A stretch of 64,000 nucleotides of DNA from Ruminococcus sp. (lineage in GTDB: Bacteria; Bacillota; Clostridia; Oscillospirales; Acutalibacteraceae). The first letter of the stretch is position 1. Each line of letters begins with the position of its first letter. The DNA is taken from contig JALFTC010000014.1 of NCBI GenBank assembly GCA_022779485.1, positions 62,001 through 126,000 on the forward strand. The letters run 5' to 3'. Positions 60,910 through 64,000 of the stretch are shown piece after piece. The notes beneath the pieces were generated by a model. The model saw nothing but the letters and a program-made list of their open reading frames with translations, was not told the origin of the DNA and made no database searches. A program made the translations under genes and the position numbers.

Positions 60910-63310
60910 TTACACACCACCTTTTATTTGAAAACACTAATCCTGTTATTCCCAAAAGCATCACTAAGGCTATTGGAATAACAAAGACAAAGCTTGTGCT
61001 TTCTCCTAACAATTTTGAAACAGAAACGAGGATTGACAAGGACAAATATTTGAATATATCAATACCCAAACTATACAAAAGTGACGGTACAACCAACACA
61101 AGTGTTGATACTGCAATACATACTTCATATCTTGTAACCGTTGAAATAAAACAAATAATATACGCTACACATAAAATCATAACAAGCTTTATTAAATACA
61201 CCAAAATCAAATAGGTCATTATAGAAACCTGAAATGGTAATTCCTTGAAAAACATCAGACTTTTAACAGGTGCTGTGAGATTTTCGAGATTATAGTTGAC
61301 CGACACTCTGTAAAAATCAGTTGCACCTGTAACAAGCCAGATAAACACTGCAACAATTGACGCCACTGCTGTCTTTTTTCTGAATATGTAATTCCGTCCT
61401 CTATATGTAGCTTTCATAGTATAATAAACATTGGATTTTTTCTCATATGCAAATACACCGCTTAACAAAATGATTAACACGAAAATTGATATGATTGCAT
61501 TTTTCGTTTGTTGAGCGTAGCCCCCTTTTCCCAACAGTTCGCTATATCCCTGTGGATTCACAATCCATACATCATTTTCCTTTGCGTAGGATAACCTTTC
61601 CTCTAAAATTTCAAGAGCCTCTCTTTTGCTGTCATAAGCTAAGGATTTCATTTCCTTGCTTTGGTATTCTTCACCTGTGATTTTGTCATTTCTATAGTCA
61701 CTTACAGCCTTTGCATATTCTTTATCAACCGCCTCTATTTCTGTTGCCAGATTTTTCACATAGACTTCGGCATTATTTATACCATTACCGCTGTACTTCT
61801 CATAAAAGCTATTTACTACACTGTCAGTGGCACCGTAATATATTGTATCGGTATTAACAGAGTTAAAAAGGATAAACAAAAAAACAACAGCCACTATAAA
61901 GCCTTTTTGGATAACAAGAATTTTATACAGCTCATAACCAATAACAGTGAGCCTTTCTATCATCAGCCAATAAATATTTTTAATCCTTGCAACAAGACTT
62001 GATATTATAATTTCAATCTTTGCAGGGGTTTTGATTGGTCTTTTTAATGTTGAGGAAATCACCGCTAATGTTGAGAAAACAATAATACAAATTATGGCTC
62101 CTGTAATAAGCAGACTAAACATATTTAATGTAAATCCAAGGGTTTCAAGGTTTCTGTATTTTATAATTGCATTTGACGGATTTATAAAGGTGAATATGTT
62201 AATACACTTAAATAATGAAAAATAGTTTTGGTAAGGCAGGTAGTTATATATCAAAAACTCCCCTGCGAAAACTATTCCGGTTATGCCAAAGGCAAATGTT
62301 ATATTCTGTATAAAAGCAAAAATCAACCAAAGTATAGAGGCAAGTGCCATCTGCATTAATACGGTTACACCAATATAAAAGACGATAAATTGTAGCTCTG
62401 ACATTGGAAAAACAAAGTTTTTAAACATTGCTATAGACTGGACATTCCTTGATAAATCCGCAGTTCCGCCATAAATAGCAAATGCTGTGGTAAACATACA
62501 TATGTACATAACAGCAGTTGCAAAAGCGGTTATAATTGAAAGAATACCTGCTCTTTTTAAGGCAAGGTGCAGTCTTCCCTTTGGGTTAGAATATATCAGA
62601 GTCCACAAGCCTTGCTTTCTTTCTTCCAAAAAGATTAAAACTAAGAACAGACTGAAAACTATCAGCAAATAATTAGGCAGTTCAGAATTTACAACTGAAA
62701 CAATCGGTTCATCTATACCTATAGACAGTTTTATATTTTTCAGTTTGGAATAATCCTGCACCGTTTTTTCAATGTTATCATTTACAGTATTGTTCTCTGT
62801 TTTGAAAATACTGATGCTGTTCATATTTTCTGCACTGCCGTTAATGCTTTCAAGGTAAGCCGGATAGCTATCTATATATTCAATTTGTTCTAAAATTTCT
62901 GTAAGTGCTTTCTGCTGAACATATAGACTGTTAGCGTTTATAGTCTTTTTATTATTATCGTAGTAATTTGCAGTTTTCTTATTTTCTTGTCGGAGCTGTT
63001 GTTCACTTTCCATCCACAATTCTTCATACTGTTTGTAATTATCAGACTTCATTTTGTCAAAATCAATCAAATCGCAAAGTGTTGTTACATATGTAAGTTT
63101 ATTTGCAGCAGTTTCAGCCAACTTTTCGGGACGACAGTTTTTAAGCTCATCTACAAATTTTCCTCTTGCTGTGTTTATTTCAGCAATACTATAACCACTG
63201 TATTCTTCATTTTTCATCTGAGAATTAATAAATAAACCAACACCTATTACAAGGATAAACACAAATAAAAACAAGGTCTTGGTATTAAAAACTACTCTTC
63301 TAAATTCCAT
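60899..63310 (-). CDS. Large ABC-2-type permease, two membrane halves
   Basis: This 803-aa protein appears to be two ABC-2 membrane modules in one chain. Each half has one N-terminal helix (residues 10-28 and about 465-485), an extracellular loop of 130-180 residues rich in charged amino acids, then five or six helices. No ATP-binding motif is present; the ATPase is the next gene. The long outside loops may contact the lipid or peptide cargo. AGGA lies 8 bases before the ATG. It starts six bases after the upstream partial gene ends. Confidence 0.82.
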   Translation of the reverse strand: MEFRRVVFNTKTLFLFVFILVIGVGLFINSQMKNEEYSGYSIAEINTARGKFVDELKNCRPEKLAETAANKLTYVTTLCDLIDFDKMKSDNYKQYEELWMESEQQLRQENKKTANYYDNNKKTINANSLYVQQKALTEILEQIEYIDSYPAYLESINGSAENMNSISIFKTENNTVNDNIEKTVQDYSKLKNIKLSIGIDEPIVSVVNSELPNYLLIVFSLFLVLIFLEERKQGLWTLIYSNPKGRLHLALKRAGILSIITAFATAVMYICMFTTAFAIYGGTADLSRNVQSIAMFKNFVFPMSELQFIVFYIGVTVLMQMALASILWLIFAFIQNITFAFGITGIVFAGEFLIYNYLPYQNYFSLFKCINIFTFINPSNAIIKYRNLETLGFTLNMFSLLITGAIICIIVFSTLAVISSTLKRPIKTPAKIEIIISSLVARIKNIYWLMIERLTVIGYELYKILVIQKGFIVAVVFLFILFNSVNTDTIYYGATDSVVNSFYEKYSGNGINNAEVYVKNLATEIEAVDKEYAKAVSDYRNDKITGEEYQSKEMKSLAYDSKREALEILEERLSYAKENDVWIVNPQGYSELLGKGGYAQQTKNAIISIFVLIILLSGVFAYEKKSNVYYTMKATYRGRNYIFRKKTAVASIVAVFIWLVTGATDFYRVSVNYNLENLTAPVKSLMFFKELPFQVSIMTYLILVYLIKLVMILCVAYIICFISTVTRYEVCIAVSTLVLVVPSLLYSLGIDIFKYLSLSILVSVSKLLGESTSFVFVIPIALVMLLGITGLVFSNKRWCVNGA

Positions 63311-63316
63311 AACAAA

Positions 63317-64000
63317 TTATCCTATATTTATTTCTCCATCATCGGAAATTGTAAATACAGTTTCCCATTTAACATTACTATTAATTTGGGAAATATCAGC
63401 ACCAAGAACTTCCCTGTTGTTGGTTTCCATATATAGTCTTCTACCATCAGAGCCGACAAAATACTCACAGTCAGGAATATTTACATCATTTATAACCTTG
63501 CCCTCTTCATCAATAATATGCAACACATAATCTTCCGGTTCTGCTATACCGTTATCCCAGTTGGTGTAATATATGTAATTATGGTCACTTACTACGATTG
63601 CGGATTTGTCTTTGTTTTGGCATATTGGAAAAATCTTACCTGACTTCAAATCATATGCATTTATATCTCTGTCTTTAAAGTAATAAATTTTGTTATTGAA
63701 AACAGTAAAACAACTGTTTGTATCTATAAGTTTTTCCTTTTTGTCTGTGTTAATATTAAGGCGATAAATTTCTCCCTTATAGTTTTCATAATCTTCGTTT
63801 TCAGAGTATGAGTATGAAAAATACATATAATTGCCAACACAGGCAAACCGTGAAATAAAGCCTGTATTATCTTCACACCGGAAAATCTCAGTTTTGTATT
63901 GGGGGCTGTTGATGTTCAGCTTATAAATACAAAAATTGCCCTTTGAGTTTATTGCCGTCCAAAAGGCATATCCCCTATGTACTGCAAACTCTCCTACACT
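63317..64000 (-). CDS. DUF5050-like beta-propeller protein, C-terminal part (start outside the window)
   Basis: The ORF track lists only 63317-63826, but the same frame is open to the window edge (228 codons), reading SVGEFAVHRGYAFWTAI before the internal Met, so the real start lies outside. The sequence is a run of four-stranded blade-like repeats (YYFKDRDINAYDL, YIYYTNWDNG), as in DUF5050/low-density-lipoprotein-receptor-like propeller proteins. It immediately precedes the ABC-2 permease and is probably co-transcribed with it, perhaps as an extracytoplasmic ligand sensor (inference). Confidence 0.7.
   Translation of the reverse strand, partial: SVGEFAVHRGYAFWTAINSKGNFCIYKLNINSPQYKTEIFRCEDNTGFISRFACVGNYMYFSYSYSENEDYENYKGEIYRLNINTDKKEKLIDTNSCFTVFNNKIYYFKDRDINAYDLKSGKIFPICQNKDKSAIVVSDHNYIYYTNWDNGIAEPEDYVLHIIDEEGKVINDVNIPDCEYFVGSDGRRLYMETNNREVLGADISQINSNVKWETVFTISDDGEINIG

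Overview
This window looks like a chromosomal segment of a moderately AT-rich, spore-forming Gram-positive anaerobe of the Ruminococcaceae/Oscillospiraceae. The sporulation regulator SpoIIID, a two-FeoA/FeoB iron importer, an FHA-fused FtsW/RodA protein, a dockerin-bearing GH13 pullulanase and sortase-assembled pili all fit. A secreted pullulanase with a type I dockerin and a C-terminal starch-binding-like module points to the amylosome-forming Ruminococcus bromii group. That genus-level call is inference; no database was searched.

Layout. 1-6.2 kb: a truncated DegT-type sugar aminotransferase, an SDR oxidoreductase and glnS on the minus strand, then a plus-strand three-gene ABC importer (lipoprotein, permease, ATPase). 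6.2-8.5 kb: spoIIID, a metallophosphoesterase and a CYTH protein. 8.5-12.4 kb: a tight methionine operon (metF, a free-standing MetH activation domain, and metH lacking that domain). 12.5-22.7 kb: envelope and secretion genes (a membrane-bound nucleotide-sugar 4,6-dehydratase, glmS, FHA-FtsW, class B PBP, secA). 22.8-26.4 kb: feoA-feoA-feoB-Cys-rich protein, under a promoter whose 17-bp spacer is an inverted repeat, with further copies around it. 26.4-32.7 kb (minus): two secreted repeat/Ig-like proteins, DegV, NAD synthetase and a YARHG lipoprotein. 32.8-45.6 kb: trkA-trkH, a phosphopantetheinyl transferase, alr, a polyprenyl-phosphate sugar transferase, a 59-aa Cys protein absent from the ORF track, a zinc-ribbon membrane protein, an AEC transporter, an LRR surface protein, a LOG-family protein and an Ntn-hydrolase-like protein. 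45.8-57.2 kb: the most distinctive block, with the dockerin pullulanase followed by a pilus locus (a 1331-aa adhesin, a major pilin, two sortases and a small unknown protein). 57.3-57.8 kb: two tandem tRNA-Pro genes, an inverted tRNA scrap and a candidate structured RNA ending in a terminator. 58-64 kb: a zinc-ribbon protein, cardiolipin synthase, and a minus-strand ABC-2 system preceded by a partial beta-propeller-like protein.

Two dispersed repeat families run through the window. One is a 165-bp, almost fully palindromic MITE-like element (three full copies, two end remnants). The other is an element of about 140 bp with GTCATTCYGAG ends (three copies and one decayed piece). Both lie next to gene ends, and the first supplies a stop codon in at least one case.

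How the genes may work together. The pullulanase would open alpha-1,6 branch points in starch, its dockerin attaching it to a cohesin scaffold. The adjacent pilus carries on its large subunit an N-terminal module resembling glycogen/starch-binding folds, so the block may combine starch adhesion with starch breakdown. The sugar-nucleotide dehydratase, DegT aminotransferase, GlmS and sugar transferase could together supply an amino-sugar surface glycan, although they are not in one operon.
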